From contig NZ_MOMB01000054.1 in NCBI RefSeq assembly GCF_002752165.1, positions 1-64,000 of the forward strand: a DNA stretch of 64,000 nt. Direction: 5' to 3'. Position 1 is the first letter of the stretch. Each line of letters begins with the position of its first letter. This DNA comes from Erwinia sp. OLFS4. GTDB taxonomy: Bacteria; Pseudomonadota; Gammaproteobacteria; Enterobacterales; Enterobacteriaceae. This document shows, in pieces, positions 50,448 through 61,587 of the stretch. The notes below the pieces were generated by a model that searched no databases, was not told the DNA's origin, and was given only the letters and a program-made list of their open reading frames with translations. The translations under genes were made by a program, and so were the position numbers.

Positions 50448-50621
50448 ACGCTTTCCTGGCTTTACCAAATAATTCTCAGTTTAACGCGAAGTTGCGACTA
50501 ACTGAAACCTTTACCCGTGCGCCATCCGACGCAATTATTCGCGATAAATGTTACAACTGGTAAAAGCGACTATCATTATGCTATCGCTCCATAAAGGAGC
50601 TTAACTGAGTGGAGATCGAAA

Positions 50622-51047
50622 ATGGGACTTTTTAGTTTTCTCGAAACAGTGGGAACCAAACTGTTCGGCGGCTCACAGGATAAGAGCGCAGCTCTGCAAA
50701 AGCATATTCAGCAGCTCAATCTACCGGGCAGTGATAAAGTCAGCGTGAAGGTGGATGGTGATAAAGTCACCATTAGCGGTGACGGCGTGTCACAGGAAGT
50801 GAAGGAAAAAATTCTGGTGGCTGTAGGTAACGTTGAAGGGATTAAAAGCGTTGATGATCAGGTAACCACCAGCGATGCCCGCGAAATTCGTACCTACAGC
50901 GTCAAGCCAGGTGATAACCTGAGCAAAATAGCAAAAGAAGTGTATGGCGATGCCAATCAGTACAATAAAATCTTCGAAGCCAATAAACCGATGCTCAGCA
51001 GTCCGGATAAAATCTATCCCGGACAGGTTCTGCGTATCCCTGATTAA
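50622..51047 (+). CDS. BON and LysM domain protein, Kbp (YgaU)-like
   Basis: 141-residue protein similar to E. coli Kbp/YgaU, a cytoplasmic potassium-binding protein. A short N-terminal helix (MGLFSFLETVGTKLFG), a BON domain (about 25-90: VSVKVDGDKVTISGDGVSQEVKEKILVAVGNVEGIKSVDDQV) and a LysM domain (90-141: RTYSVKPGDNLSKIAKEVYGDANQYNKIFEANKPML..YPGQVLRIPD). No signal peptide. The ATG follows GGAG. It stands between nrdR and yajI, not its place in E. coli, and is shorter than YgaU (149). Confidence 0.9.
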   Translation: MGLFSFLETVGTKLFGGSQDKSAALQKHIQQLNLPGSDKVSVKVDGDKVTISGDGVSQEVKEKILVAVGNVEGIKSVDDQVTTSDAREIRTYSVKPGDNLSKIAKEVYGDANQYNKIFEANKPMLSSPDKIYPGQVLRIPD

Positions 51048-51068
51048 GTTTTAGCGAGATATCAATAG

Positions 51069-51614
51069 ATGACAGTAAGGAACGCTGTTTACGCGGCGCT
51101 GATGCCGGCCCTGCTGTTGGTGGGCTGCTCGGCGCCGCCCCGCCAGGTCCATCATTTACATAATGAAGTCAGCAAACTCAATAAAGAACTGAGTCAGCTG
51201 ACGCGCCAGGCCAGCGCGCTGGAACTGCAAAACAGCCTGAATCTCCACGCCGGCCAGGGTGCCTGGCTGGTACCCGAAGCCAGCACCCCGGTGGTGTTGC
51301 AAAGCCAAATCGCCGATCTGAGCCTGTTACTGGTATCGGTGCAGGCCGATAACGATAACAGCAGGATTTTGCTGCGTGTTCATACCAGCGCCAGCGCTGC
51401 ACTGCCGGCTTTCAGCGCTCGGGTTGAATGGGGTGAGCGCGATAGCGTCAGCGGTAAACCGCTGCCGGGCAGTGGCCATATACAGCAAATCCACGTTGAT
51501 GCCGGCCTGACAAGTTCGCGCGACGTCACGCTGGCAGTGCTGCTTGAGGATATTCAGCCACAGCAGCTGGGCTATGTCAGGGTACATGATATCGTGGCGG
51601 ATAAAACGCAGTGA
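51069..51614 (+). CDS. yajI: YajI-like lipoprotein (DUF3251)
   Basis: 181-residue predicted lipoprotein with lipobox LLVGC (Cys at residue 20). A short heptad-rich region (VHHLHNEVSKLNKELSQLTRQASALELQ) suggests a coiled coil, followed by a beta-rich DUF3251-like domain. The molecular role is unknown. Position between nrdR and secF matches E. coli yajI. No strong ribosome-binding site; it follows the Kbp-like gene by 21 bases and may be translated with it. Confidence 0.8.
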   Translation: MTVRNAVYAALMPALLLVGCSAPPRQVHHLHNEVSKLNKELSQLTRQASALELQNSLNLHAGQGAWLVPEASTPVVLQSQIADLSLLLVSVQADNDNSRILLRVHTSASAALPAFSARVEWGERDSVSGKPLPGSGHIQQIHVDAGLTSSRDVTLAVLLEDIQPQQLGYVRVHDIVADKTQ

Positions 51615-51615
51615 T

Positions 51616-51645
51616 AAAAAAACGGCACCTCAGGGTGCCGTTTTT
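51616..51645. terminator. Bidirectional terminator between yajI and secF
   Basis: Stem AAAAACGGCACC / GGTGCCGTTTTT with loop TCAG: 12 bp, with T-runs on both strands. It serves the convergent yajI and secDF transcripts. Confidence 0.93.
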
Positions 51646-51676
51646 CTTAACTCACTGTCAGCGTTATCGCCAGGAA

Positions 51677-52645
51677 TTAAGGTAAAATTGAAGGCTGGTC
51701 CGCCCCCTCTTTTTCCACTTTTTGCGTCATCATATGTTCACGCTTCATACCCAGCTTCAACGCCAGCGCCGACGAAACATAAATCGATGAAATGGTTCCG
51801 ACAGTAACACCAATCAGCATGGTCAGCGAGAAGCCTTTTAGCAACGCACCGCCAAAAATGAACAGAATCAGAACCATCGCCAGGGTCGTCGCTGAAGTGA
51901 TAATAGTACGACTCAACGTCTGGGTCAGAGAAACGTTGGTAATATCGTAAGACGACCCGCGACGAATACGGCGGAAATTCTCACGAATACGGTCTGACAC
52001 CACAATTTTATCGTTCAGTGAATAACCAATCACCGACATCAGCGAAGCAATAATCGTCAGGTCAATCTCGATATGGAACAGGGAAAGCAATCCGACGGTA
52101 ATGATAACGTCATGGATCAATGCCAGCACGGTGCCCAGCGCCAGACGCCATTCGAAACGAAAGCCGATATACAGCAGAATCGCCCCGAGGGCAGACAGCA
52201 GCGCCATCGCCCCCGCCTGCGCCAGATCGCTTCCGACGCTCGGTCCGACAAACTCAATGCGCTTCACGGTAGCATGCTGTTGAGATGCCTGATTAATTAC
52301 CGTGACCACTTTGTTACCCAGTTCCTGCCCGCCAGGCCCTTTATCCGGTGCCATACGGACCATCACGTCGCGACTGCTACCAAAATTCTGCACCTGCGGC
52401 TCAACAAAACCAGCCGTTTGCAGCGCGCTGCGCAGGCTGTCGAGATTGGTCGGTTTTTCCAGATTGATTTCAATCACCGTACCACCGGTGAAATCAAGCC
52501 CCCAGTTAAAACCACGCACGCCAATAATGGCAATCGACGCAACGATCAGCAGAGCGGAGATGATAAAAGCCAGCGTGTCCCAGCGCATAAAGTCAACGAC
52601 TTTACGCCCGTGGTTTAGCTGCTCAATATTGTATTCACGTGCCAC
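51677..52645 (-). CDS. secF: Protein translocase subunit SecF
   Basis: 322-residue RND-family membrane protein which, with SecD and YajC, uses the proton gradient to complete protein export after SecA action. Six helices with a periplasmic domain after helix 1; signature [16 protein letters not shown] and the family block [22 protein letters not shown]. It follows secD by ten bases. The C-terminus [14 protein letters not shown] matches E. coli exactly. Confidence 0.98.
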   Translation of the reverse strand: MAREYNIEQLNHGRKVVDFMRWDTLAFIISALLIVASIAIIGVRGFNWGLDFTGGTVIEINLEKPTNLDSLRSALQTAGFVEPQVQNFGSSRDVMVRMAPDKGPGGQELGNKVVTVINQASQQHATVKRIEFVGPSVGSDLAQAGAMALLSALGAILLYIGFRFEWRLALGTVLALIHDVIITVGLLSLFHIEIDLTIIASLMSVIGYSLNDKIVVSDRIRENFRRIRRGSSYDITNVSLTQTLSRTIITSATTLAMVLILFIFGGALLKGFSLTMLIGVTVGTISSIYVSSALALKLGMKREHMMTQKVEKEGADQPSILP

Positions 52646-52655
52646 AACTCGCTCC

Positions 52656-54503
52656 TCAGATTGACAGCTTGCTGATACGTTTGCCGCCGTATATCAGGTT
52701 AACGATAGCGCGGGTGCCGAGGATCGCAGTAAACATTGAGGTGCCGATACCAATGGCTGTGGTAATGGCAAACCCTTTAATCGATCCGGTACCCACCGCA
52801 TAAAGAATAATGACTTTAATCAGCGTGGTGACGTTAGCATCAACGATACTGGAGAAGGCACCTTTGTAGCCCTCATGAATCGCCTGCTGCACGCTACGCC
52901 CATTGCGTAATTCTTCTTTAATACGTTCATTAATCAGTACGTTAGCATCAACTGCGACGGCCAGCGTCAGTACGATCCCCGCAATCCCCGGCATAGTCAG
53001 CGTCGCCCCCGGTATCAGCGACATAATGCCGACAATCAGCACCAGGTTGGCCAGCAGCGCCGAGGTGGCAATCAGACCAAATTTCTTATAGAACACCACC
53101 ATAAACAGAATCGATGCCAGCAGTCCCCACAGGCATGCTTCCAGACCCTGGGTAATATTTTGCTGTCCCATGGTCGGGCCGATGGTGCGCTCTTCGACAA
53201 TCTGGATCGGTGCAATCAGAGCGCCGGCACGCAGCAGCAGCGACAGCTGACGCGCCTCGTTCGGATCGCCAATACCGGTAATACGGAAACTGTTACCCAG
53301 CCGTGACTGAATATTCGCCACGTTGATAACCTGCTCCTGTTTCTCCAGAATCGCCCGGCCGTTGGCATCTTTCTTACCACTGTCTTTATATTCCACGAAC
53401 AGCGTCGCCATCGGCTGACCGATGTGATCCTTGGTGAAATTAGACATCAGATTGCCGCCGCTGCCGTCAAGAGAGATATTAACCTGCGGCTGGTTATACT
53501 CGTCCATGCTGGAAGTGGAGTCCGTAATGTGATCGCCGGTCAGAATCACGCGTTTGTAGAGAACCGTTGGCTGACCATCACGGGTATATTTCACTTCAGA
53601 ATCACCGGGAACACGCCCATTTGCCGCGACGTTACTGTCAACCGAGCTATTAACCAGACGGAATTCCAGCGTAGCGGTGGCGCCAAGAATCTCTTTAGCA
53701 CGCGCGGTATCCTGAATCCCCGGCAGCTCAACCACAATGCGGTCTGAACCCTGACGCTGAACCAGAGGTTCCGCGACGCCCAGTTGGTTAACACGATTAC
53801 GCAGAATATTAATATTCTGCTGCACCGCATACTCACGCGCTTCACGCAGGCGCTCATCGGTCATCACCGCACGCAGCATGTTGCTGCCGCTGCCCGAGAT
53901 CACCAGGTCACGATGACGCGGCGCCAGGTAGCTGATGGCGGCATCACGATCGGTCGCGTTAAGAAACTGGATTTGCAGGCCGTAATTAGCCGCTTTACTG
54001 ATGGTAGTGTAAGGAATATTTTTTTCACGCAGATCGCTGCGCAGGCCATCAATATTCTGCTCCTGCAGCTTGCTCAGCGCAGTATCCATATCCACTTCCA
54101 TCAGGAAGTGAACGCCACCGCGTAAATCAAGGCCCAGTTTCATTGGCTCGGCATTCAGTAGCTTTAGCCAGGAGGGCGTCGCCGGCGCAAGGTTAAGCGC
54201 CACGACATATTTTTCGCCCAGCGCCTTAATCAGCGCCTCACGCGCATGCAGCTGGACGTCGGTATTGGCAAAGCGCGCCAGAATAGCGCCCTCTTCCAGG
54301 GCGATCGACTTAGCCGGAATATTATCTTGTTTGAGCACGCTCTGGATTTGGTCCAGCGTCTGTTCACTGGCTGCGGCTCCGCGCACGCCAGTGACCTGAA
54401 CGGCCGGATCCTCACCATAAAGGTTAGGAAGTGCGTAAACCAGACCGACGATAAACACCACGGTCAGCAACAGGTACTTCCATAAAGGATAACGATTTAA
54501 CAC
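52656..54503 (-). CDS. secD: Protein translocase subunit SecD
   Basis: 615-residue partner of SecF with a large P1 periplasmic domain between helix 1 and the C-terminal five helices. Motifs [17 protein letters not shown] near the P1 start and [18 protein letters not shown] in the membrane domain (proton path) are clear. The queA-tgt-yajC-secD-secF order is that of E. coli. Confidence 0.98.
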   Translation of the reverse strand: MLNRYPLWKYLLLTVVFIVGLVYALPNLYGEDPAVQVTGVRGAAASEQTLDQIQSVLKQDNIPAKSIALEEGAILARFANTDVQLHAREALIKALGEKYVVALNLAPATPSWLKLLNAEPMKLGLDLRGGVHFLMEVDMDTALSKLQEQNIDGLRSDLREKNIPYTTISKAANYGLQIQFLNATDRDAAISYLAPRHRDLVISGSGSNMLRAVMTDERLREAREYAVQQNINILRNRVNQLGVAEPLVQRQGSDRIVVELPGIQDTARAKEILGATATLEFRLVNSSVDSNVAANGRVPGDSEVKYTRDGQPTVLYKRVILTGDHITDSTSSMDEYNQPQVNISLDGSGGNLMSNFTKDHIGQPMATLFVEYKDSGKKDANGRAILEKQEQVINVANIQSRLGNSFRITGIGDPNEARQLSLLLRAGALIAPIQIVEERTIGPTMGQQNITQGLEACLWGLLASILFMVVFYKKFGLIATSALLANLVLIVGIMSLIPGATLTMPGIAGIVLTLAVAVDANVLINERIKEELRNGRSVQQAIHEGYKGAFSSIVDANVTTLIKVIILYAVGTGSIKGFAITTAIGIGTSMFTAILGTRAIVNLIYGGKRISKLSI

Positions 54504-54530
54504 AGTAGTTCCCTTAGGGAAAACAGATAA

Positions 54531-54863
54531 TTACAGCGCCTTCATTGTACCTTTCGGCAGAACGGCAGCCACGAAATCACGCTTAACGACCACTTCAGTG
54601 GTGTCGTTTAATGCAATGGCCACATAACCGGTTTCCGCCACCTTAGTTACTCGCCCAACCAGGCCGCCGGTAGTCAGCACTTCATCGCCCTTAGAGATGG
54701 AATCCATCAGTTTTTTATGCTCTTTTGTCCGCTTTTGCTGCGGACGCAGGATCATAAAATAGAAAATCAGGCCAAATACCACCAGCATAATCACCAGAGA
54801 ATAAGGACTCCCCTGAGAAGGGGCGCCGGTCGCGGCCACAGCATCAGAAATAAAAAAACTCAT
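54531..54863 (-). CDS. yajC: Sec translocon accessory protein YajC
   Basis: 110-residue single-span inner-membrane protein forming a complex with SecDF. Transmembrane segment SLVIMLVVFGLIFYFMILRPQQKR, then a small cytosolic domain (LTTGGLVGRVTKVAETGYVAIAL). The ATG at 54863 follows AAGGAA and equals the E. coli length; the frame opens five codons earlier. Confidence 0.96.
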   Translation of the reverse strand: MSFFISDAVAATGAPSQGSPYSLVIMLVVFGLIFYFMILRPQQKRTKEHKKLMDSISKGDEVLTTGGLVGRVTKVAETGYVAIALNDTTEVVVKRDFVAAVLPKGTMKAL

Positions 54864-54881
54864 GACAATTTCCTTCAATTG

Positions 54882-56045
<1,164 letters not shown>

Positions 56046-56101
56046 TTAATTAAAAGAGACGCATTCTAGCAATGCTGAACGCGGCTTGCTATATCAGCAG
56101 C

Positions 56102-57172
56102 TCAGGCGCCGACCTTTTCGTCGGGCGCGCCGGGGTTGCGGCTGATAAACATGGCATCACCATAGCTGAAAAAGCGATACTGCTGTGCCACCGCCTGCTG
56201 ATAGGCATGCATGGTATGGCGATAACCAGCAAAAGCGCTGACCAGCATAATCAGCGTTGATTCCGGCAGATGAAAATTGGTAATGAGAGCATCAATGATC
56301 TGATAGCGATAACCCGGGTAGATAAAGATACGGGTATCGGCAAAAAAAGGCGCGATAAGGGAATCAGCGGCAGCCTGCGCGGCACTCTCCAGCGAACGTA
56401 CCGATGTTGTTCCCACCGCCACCACGCGGTTACCCCGCTGTTTGCAGGCCAGCACCGCATCAACAACATCCTGTGACACCTCAGCATATTCAGCATGCAT
56501 GTGGTGATCTTCAATGGTGTCAACTTTGACCGGTTGAAAGGTACCGGCGCCCACGTGCAGCGTGACAAAAGCGGTATTGACCCCCTTATCACGCAGCGCC
56601 TGCAGCAGCGGCTGATCAAAATGCAGGCCCGCGGTCGGGGCGGCAACTGCCCCCGGCTTTTCGCTGTAAACCGTCTGGTAGAGTTCGCGGTCCGCGTCTT
56701 CGTCGGGACGGTCAATATAAGGAGGCAGCGGCATGTGTCCCACTGCGTTAAGAATATCCAGCACTGGCCGCGCATCATCAAAAACAATTTCAAACAGCGC
56801 ATCGTGACGCGCCACCATGGTGGCGGCAACGCTGTGATCATCGCCAAGCAGCAGCGCACTTCCCGGCTGGGGTGCTCTTGATGAACGCACGTGGGCGAGC
56901 ACTCGCTTATCATCCAGCACTCGCTCCACGAGAACTTCAATTTTTCCACCGCTGGCTTTACGGCCATAAATACGCGCCGGAATCACCCGGGTATTGTTAA
57001 AAACCAGCAGGTCGCCGGCATCAAGCTTTTCCAGCAGGTCGGTGAAAATGCCATGGCTAAGCTGGCCGGTTTCACCGTCAAGAGAAAGTAAACGACAGCC
57101 GCTACGCTGTGCCTGCGGATAATGGGCAATCAGCGAGTCAGGTAATTCGAATGAAAAATCAGCAAGGCGCAT
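56102..57172 (-). CDS. queA: S-adenosylmethionine:tRNA ribosyltransferase-isomerase
   Basis: 356-residue enzyme that transfers the ribosyl part of AdoMet to preQ1-tRNA, forming epoxyqueuosine. Motifs [27 protein letters not shown] and [13 protein letters not shown] are the family marks. The ATG at 57172 gives [19 protein letters not shown] and the E. coli length; the frame extends to 57205. Divergent from acpH. Confidence 0.97.
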   Translation of the reverse strand: MRLADFSFELPDSLIAHYPQAQRSGCRLLSLDGETGQLSHGIFTDLLEKLDAGDLLVFNNTRVIPARIYGRKASGGKIEVLVERVLDDKRVLAHVRSSRAPQPGSALLLGDDHSVAATMVARHDALFEIVFDDARPVLDILNAVGHMPLPPYIDRPDEDADRELYQTVYSEKPGAVAAPTAGLHFDQPLLQALRDKGVNTAFVTLHVGAGTFQPVKVDTIEDHHMHAEYAEVSQDVVDAVLACKQRGNRVVAVGTTSVRSLESAAQAAADSLIAPFFADTRIFIYPGYRYQIIDALITNFHLPESTLIMLVSAFAGYRHTMHAYQQAVAQQYRFFSYGDAMFISRNPGAPDEKVGA

Positions 57173-57318
57173 GGTTCTTTCTGGCAGAGTGAAAACAGGG
57201 GGCATAGTCTAACGGAAAAGCACCGGCAGCAGAACCTTTGTCATTGCCGGGGGACCTCTGCGGCGGGTGACGGAAAAAAATATCGCCGGCTAACATTAAT
57301 TACTCATATACTGCCGTA

Positions 57319-57900
57319 ATGAACTTTCTTGCGCATTTACATCTTGCCAGCCTGGCCAACAGCTCGCTGCTGGGTAACCTGATGGCCGATTTTGTCCGTG
57401 GCGATCCCTGGCAAAGCTGGCCACCCGCAGTGGCTGCAGGCATCACCCTGCACCGACGTATCGATGTCCTGACCGATGGATTAGCGGAAGTGAAAGCAAT
57501 GCGCAGGCTTTTTCGTCCCGCTACCCGCCGGGTTGCCCCTGTCACCCTTGATGTGGTCTGGGACCATTTTCTGTCATTACACTGGGACAGGCTGGTGGCG
57601 CAGCAAACCCTGCCGGCGTTTCTACGGCAGGCGGAAAGCGAGATTACCCCCTGCCTGGCACAAACCCCGCAGGCGTTTCAGGATCTTAATCGCTATCTGT
57701 GGCAGGAAAACTGGATGCAGCGCTACAGCGAACGCGAGTATCTGCAACAGGTCTTCAATGGAATGGCGAATCGCCGACCGCGTCTGTCGGCACTGCGCGA
57801 CTCCTGGCAGGATTTTTGCGATAATTATGGCGAACTGGAACAGGCTTTCTGGCAGTTTTATCCACGAATGATGGCGTCAGCCAGGCTCGGGCAGCTCTGA
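57319..57900 (+). CDS. acpH: Acyl carrier protein phosphodiesterase
   Basis: 193-residue enzyme (YajB) that removes the 4'-phosphopantetheine group from holo-ACP. HD-like metal-binding fold with N-terminal [20 protein letters not shown] and [13 protein letters not shown], and [11 protein letters not shown]. The match with E. coli AcpH is end to end. No obvious Shine-Dalgarno before the ATG. Divergent from queA. Confidence 0.95.
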   Translation: MNFLAHLHLASLANSSLLGNLMADFVRGDPWQSWPPAVAAGITLHRRIDVLTDGLAEVKAMRRLFRPATRRVAPVTLDVVWDHFLSLHWDRLVAQQTLPAFLRQAESEITPCLAQTPQAFQDLNRYLWQENWMQRYSEREYLQQVFNGMANRRPRLSALRDSWQDFCDNYGELEQAFWQFYPRMMASARLGQL

Positions 57901-58039
57901 CATCCCCCGCCTGATTGACAGCATCATACCCCATTCCGGCGACGGCCAGCGCAGGGTTATTTACGTTGGTTTCCTGGCGTGCCTCGCTTATACTGCCGCC
58001 GTGTTGTCACTAAAACCTAACCAACTAACAGGAGTGAAA

Positions 58040-58642
58040 ATGGTCCTGGTAACTCGTCAAGCCCCGGATTTCACCGCTGCCGCAGTATTGGGTAATGGTG
58101 AAATCGTTGAAAATTTCAACTTCAAAAAACACACGGCAGGCAAACCCACCGTGCTGTTCTTCTGGCCGATGGATTTTACTTTCGTCTGTCCATCAGAACT
58201 GATTGCTTTTGACAAGCGTTACGAAGAATTCCAGAAGAAAGGCGTGGAAGTTGTTGGTGTATCTTTCGACTCCGAATTTGTGCACAATGCCTGGCGCAAC
58301 ACGCCGGTCGACAAAGGTGGTATCGGTGCGGTGCGCTATGCCATGGTTGCCGACATTAAGCGCGAAATCCAAAAAGCATACGGCATTGAACATCCGGACG
58401 CCGGCGTTGCGCTGCGCGGTTCTTTCCTGATCGACAAAGCCGGCGTGGTACGTCACCAGGTGGTTAATGATCTGCCGCTAGGCCGTAACATCGATGAAAT
58501 GCTACGTATGGTTGACGCCCTGCAGTTCCACGAAGAGCACGGTGAAGTATGTCCGGCTCAGTGGCAAAAAGGCCAGGCAGGTATGGGCGCATCTCCGGAA
58601 GGCGTTGCCAAATACCTCAGCGAAAACGCCGCCAGACTGTAA
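58040..58642 (+). CDS. Typical 2-Cys peroxiredoxin (AhpC/TSA family)
   Basis: 200-residue thiol peroxidase that reduces hydrogen peroxide, alkyl peroxides or peroxynitrite. The peroxidatic Cys50 is in DFTFVCPSEL and the resolving Cys171 in GEVCPAQW. The segment MVADIKREIQKAYGI and the C-terminus GVAKYLSENAARL fit the AhpC-like, thioredoxin-linked group. The ATG at 58040 follows AGGAG; the longer frame from 58001 is not conserved. A terminator follows, so it is probably a single-gene unit. It has no counterpart next to acpH in E. coli. Confidence 0.93.
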   Translation: MVLVTRQAPDFTAAAVLGNGEIVENFNFKKHTAGKPTVLFFWPMDFTFVCPSELIAFDKRYEEFQKKGVEVVGVSFDSEFVHNAWRNTPVDKGGIGAVRYAMVADIKREIQKAYGIEHPDAGVALRGSFLIDKAGVVRHQVVNDLPLGRNIDEMLRMVDALQFHEEHGEVCPAQWQKGQAGMGASPEGVAKYLSENAARL

Positions 58643-58678
58643 ACGGTCTGACGCGCGCCAGACGCGCAAGCTATCACC

Positions 58679-58710
58679 ATGCTGGTCAGAATCTGACCGG
58701 CATTTTTTTT
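58679..58710 (+). terminator. Terminator of the peroxiredoxin gene
   Basis: Stem ATGCTGGTCA / TGACCGGCAT (one G-T wobble) with a five-base loop, followed by eight T. A strong rho-independent terminator. Confidence 0.92.
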
Positions 58711-58862
58711 ATTTGCCGCTCCCGCCTTGATGCACAGCGCTTTGCGCTCAGGCCCGTATGCCGGTCAGCGATTAGCCGCCGTTTTTCAGATCCTGCCAGC
58801 TGTTGTACCGCCGCCGCCAGAGTTACAATCAGGCAGGCAGATAACAGGCGGAAAGTGAATTG

Positions 58863-60122
58863 ATGCATACAGCAACCGGTGCCGGCTTAATAGGGCTGCT
58901 GATAGCCGGCGCTGCCAGCGCAGACGCTACCTCACACTGGCAGCTGGAAAAAGTGGTAGAGGTGGTTCGCCACGGCGTACGTGCGCCGGTGCCCTGGGAT
59001 CGGCGCGCCATTGAAGCCGCTACCGGCCGGCCATGGCCACGCTGGCGGGTAGCCGATGGCGAACTGACCCGACACGGCTGGCGCGCCGTCTGGCTAAAGG
59101 CGCAGCCTGAAGGTCAGTACTACCGGCAGCATCATCTGATAAGCCCCGGTTGCCCGACAACGCAGGATGTCTATATCTATGCCAGCCCGCGACAACGGAC
59201 CCGGGCAACCGCCACGGCTTTCAGTGAAGTTGCATTTCCCGGCTGCCAGCTGAAGATACACTATCAGCACGATGGCAACGACCCGCTGTTTCTCACCGGC
59301 ACGCAGCATATAGCGCTCGACGGTAAAAAAACCACCCTAGCGGTACTGCGGGCAATGGGCGGAAATATACAGACCGCTCAGCAGCGCTGGCAACCGGCTA
59401 TCAATCAGCTGGCGCGCGCGCTGTGCCGGCCAGCCCATCCCTGCCCGCTGGCCTCCAGCCGCTGGCAACTTCGCCTTAACCCGGACGGGCGTGTGTCGGT
59501 GCCGGCGCTTGACCATCAGGCTGCTGCTGCCGAAACCCTGCGCCTGGCCTGGAGTGAGGGCTGGCCGGCGGCGGAAGTCGGATTTGGCCATCTGCGGCGG
59601 GCCGATGACCTGCTGCCCCTGCTGACGCTCAACAGCGTAAAATATCGCTATACCAACGACATTCCTTACCTTGCGCGCCGTCTCGGCTCACGCCTGCTGG
59701 CACAAATTATCCGCGCGCTGTCAACCGATGCACCTGCTGAGGTCGGCCGACGCTGGCTGGTGCTGGTGGCGCATGATAACAACATTGCCTGGTTGCGCAC
59801 TTTACTGGATTTCCACTGGCAGCAGGCCGGGTATCCACCGGGAGATATCCCTCCTGGCGCCAGCCTGGTATTCGAGCGCTGGCGCAATACGCTCAGCGGA
59901 AAACGCTACTTGCGCATCCGCTTTCGCGCCCAGCGTCTGGAGCAGATTCGCCATCTGCGTCCTCTGGCATCAGCCGGTGACCTGTTACAGAGTGAATACC
60001 GCGCACCGGGCTGTCAGCAAACGGATATCGGCATACTCTGTCCGCTAAACGCCAGCCTGAAAACCTTCAGCGCGCGGCTGGATAACACCATATTACAGCC
60101 CTTCCACTGGCCAGTACCCTGA
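58863..60122 (+). CDS. Periplasmic histidine acid phosphatase (AppA/phytase-like)
   Basis: 419-residue member of histidine phosphatase clade 2, which includes AppA phytase and Agp. Signal peptide [20 protein letters not shown], then the catalytic RHGXRXP motif as RHGVRAP (residues 36-42), with the phosphohistidine at His37, and the proton-donor HD motif in LVAHDNNIAW. Cysteines near the C-terminus (CQQTDIGILC) may form the disulfide. Agp has RHNLRAP, so the protein looks closer to AppA. Substrate (phytate or sugar phosphates) cannot be told. The ATG at 58863 lacks a strong ribosome-binding site. It lies where malZ is in E. coli. Confidence 0.9.
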   Translation: MHTATGAGLIGLLIAGAASADATSHWQLEKVVEVVRHGVRAPVPWDRRAIEAATGRPWPRWRVADGELTRHGWRAVWLKAQPEGQYYRQHHLISPGCPTTQDVYIYASPRQRTRATATAFSEVAFPGCQLKIHYQHDGNDPLFLTGTQHIALDGKKTTLAVLRAMGGNIQTAQQRWQPAINQLARALCRPAHPCPLASSRWQLRLNPDGRVSVPALDHQAAAAETLRLAWSEGWPAAEVGFGHLRRADDLLPLLTLNSVKYRYTNDIPYLARRLGSRLLAQIIRALSTDAPAEVGRRWLVLVAHDNNIAWLRTLLDFHWQQAGYPPGDIPPGASLVFERWRNTLSGKRYLRIRFRAQRLEQIRHLRPLASAGDLLQSEYRAPGCQQTDIGILCPLNASLKTFSARLDNTILQPFHWPVP

Positions 60123-60143
60123 GAATCCAGTTTCAGGCAACTA

Positions 60144-61520
60144 TCAGGAGGAGCCAGCGCGTCGGGCCGCCGCCCGGGTTACCAGCTTCCAGCCCAGCAG
60201 CAGTAATACAATCCAGACCGCACCAACGTACAGCGACACCCGGGTGTCCGGCGAGTGGCCAATCAGCAGAATAATAAACGCCAGAAACAGCACCCCTACC
60301 ATGGCGGTAAAGCACCCCCCCGGCATAGCGAATTGCAGCGACTGGCGCTGCTGTGGCGTCAGCTGCCGACGGAAGGCGATATTAGCCAGCAGGATCATGA
60401 TCCACACCCAGACGGTGGCAAACGTGGCCAGCGAAGCGATAACCAGAAACACTTTTTCCGGCATCAGGTAGTTGAGATAAACCGCTATCAGCAGCGCCGC
60501 CATCATAATAACTACCGTCAGCCAGGGGATGCCTCGTTTTGACAGCTGGCCAAATGCCCGCGGGGCATGCCCCAGTTCCGCCATACCGTGCAGCATACGG
60601 CCAACACCAAATACATCACTGTTAATGGCTGAAAGTGATGCGGTAATCACCACAAAATTGAGAATCGATGCTGCTGCCGCAATGCCCAGATGCTGAAAGG
60701 TAAGCACAAAGGGACTGCCCTGAGTACCCACCTGATTCCACGGATAAACGGACATAATCACAAACAGGGTGCCGACATAAAACACCAGAATACGCAGCGG
60801 CACAGAGTTAATAGCGCGCGGAATGGAACGGGCCGGATCTTTCGCTTCACCCGCAGTGATGCCGATAATCTCAATGCCCCCGTAGGCAAACATCACCATT
60901 TGCAGGGAAAGCAACATCCCTACGACGCCATGGGCAAAAAAACCACCGTTACGCCACAAATTATCAATGCCGGTTGGCTGACCACCGTTGCCAATTCCCC
61001 AGATAATGATGGCAAAGCCGGCGAGAATCATCATTACAATGGTAGCCACTTTGAAAAACGAGAACCAGAACTCCAGCTCGCCAAATATACGCACGCTCAT
61101 CAGGTTAATTGCGCCGATAATCAGCACCACGCTAAGTACCCAAATCCAGTGCGGCACGTCGGGGAACCACACGCCCATATAAACCCCGAACGCCGTCACA
61201 TCGGCAATGGCAACAATCAGAATTTCAAAACAGTAAGTCCAGCCGGTGATATAGCCCGCCAGCGGACCAAGATAATCCTGCGCATAGCGTGAAAAAGAAC
61301 TGGCCTGAGGATTATTTACCGCCATTTCACCGAGCGCGCGCATAATAATATATGCTACCGCCCCCCCAATGATATACGCCAGCAACACGCTGGGTCCGGC
61401 CATCTGAATGGCATCGGCAGAACCATAAAATAATCCGGTGCCAATTGCCGAACCCAGTGCCATAAAGCGGATATGACGAGAACTCAATCCCCGTTTCAGT
61501 GACTGACTTGATTGCTGCAT
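60144..61520 (-). CDS. proY: Proline-specific permease ProY
   Basis: 458-residue amino acid permease of the APC family with 12 helices. The sequence [37 protein letters not shown] starts the family signature, and the match to E. coli ProY (457) is continuous, including [16 protein letters not shown]. ProY is a cryptic proline carrier in Salmonella, usually silent. The ATG at 61520 follows AAGG at about nine bases; a TTG at 61529 opens the frame earlier. A hairpin terminator separates it from brnQ upstream. Confidence 0.95.
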   Translation of the reverse strand: MQQSSQSLKRGLSSRHIRFMALGSAIGTGLFYGSADAIQMAGPSVLLAYIIGGAVAYIIMRALGEMAVNNPQASSFSRYAQDYLGPLAGYITGWTYCFEILIVAIADVTAFGVYMGVWFPDVPHWIWVLSVVLIIGAINLMSVRIFGELEFWFSFFKVATIVMMILAGFAIIIWGIGNGGQPTGIDNLWRNGGFFAHGVVGMLLSLQMVMFAYGGIEIIGITAGEAKDPARSIPRAINSVPLRILVFYVGTLFVIMSVYPWNQVGTQGSPFVLTFQHLGIAAAASILNFVVITASLSAINSDVFGVGRMLHGMAELGHAPRAFGQLSKRGIPWLTVVIMMAALLIAVYLNYLMPEKVFLVIASLATFATVWVWIMILLANIAFRRQLTPQQRQSLQFAMPGGCFTAMVGVLFLAFIILLIGHSPDTRVSLYVGAVWIVLLLLGWKLVTRAAARRAGSS

Positions 61521-61540
61521 TCCGTTCAACCTTAAAATGA

Positions 61541-61563
61541 AAAACCACGGTTATCCCGTGGTT
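61541..61563 (-). terminator. Terminator between brnQ and proY
   Basis: Perfect 8-bp stem AACCACGG / CCGTGGTT with loop TTATC, followed on the minus strand by TTTTTCATTTT. It lies in the 67-base gap and should stop most brnQ transcripts before proY. Confidence 0.85.
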
Positions 61564-61587
61564 GTAACAGCTGCTGAAAAAATCTGA

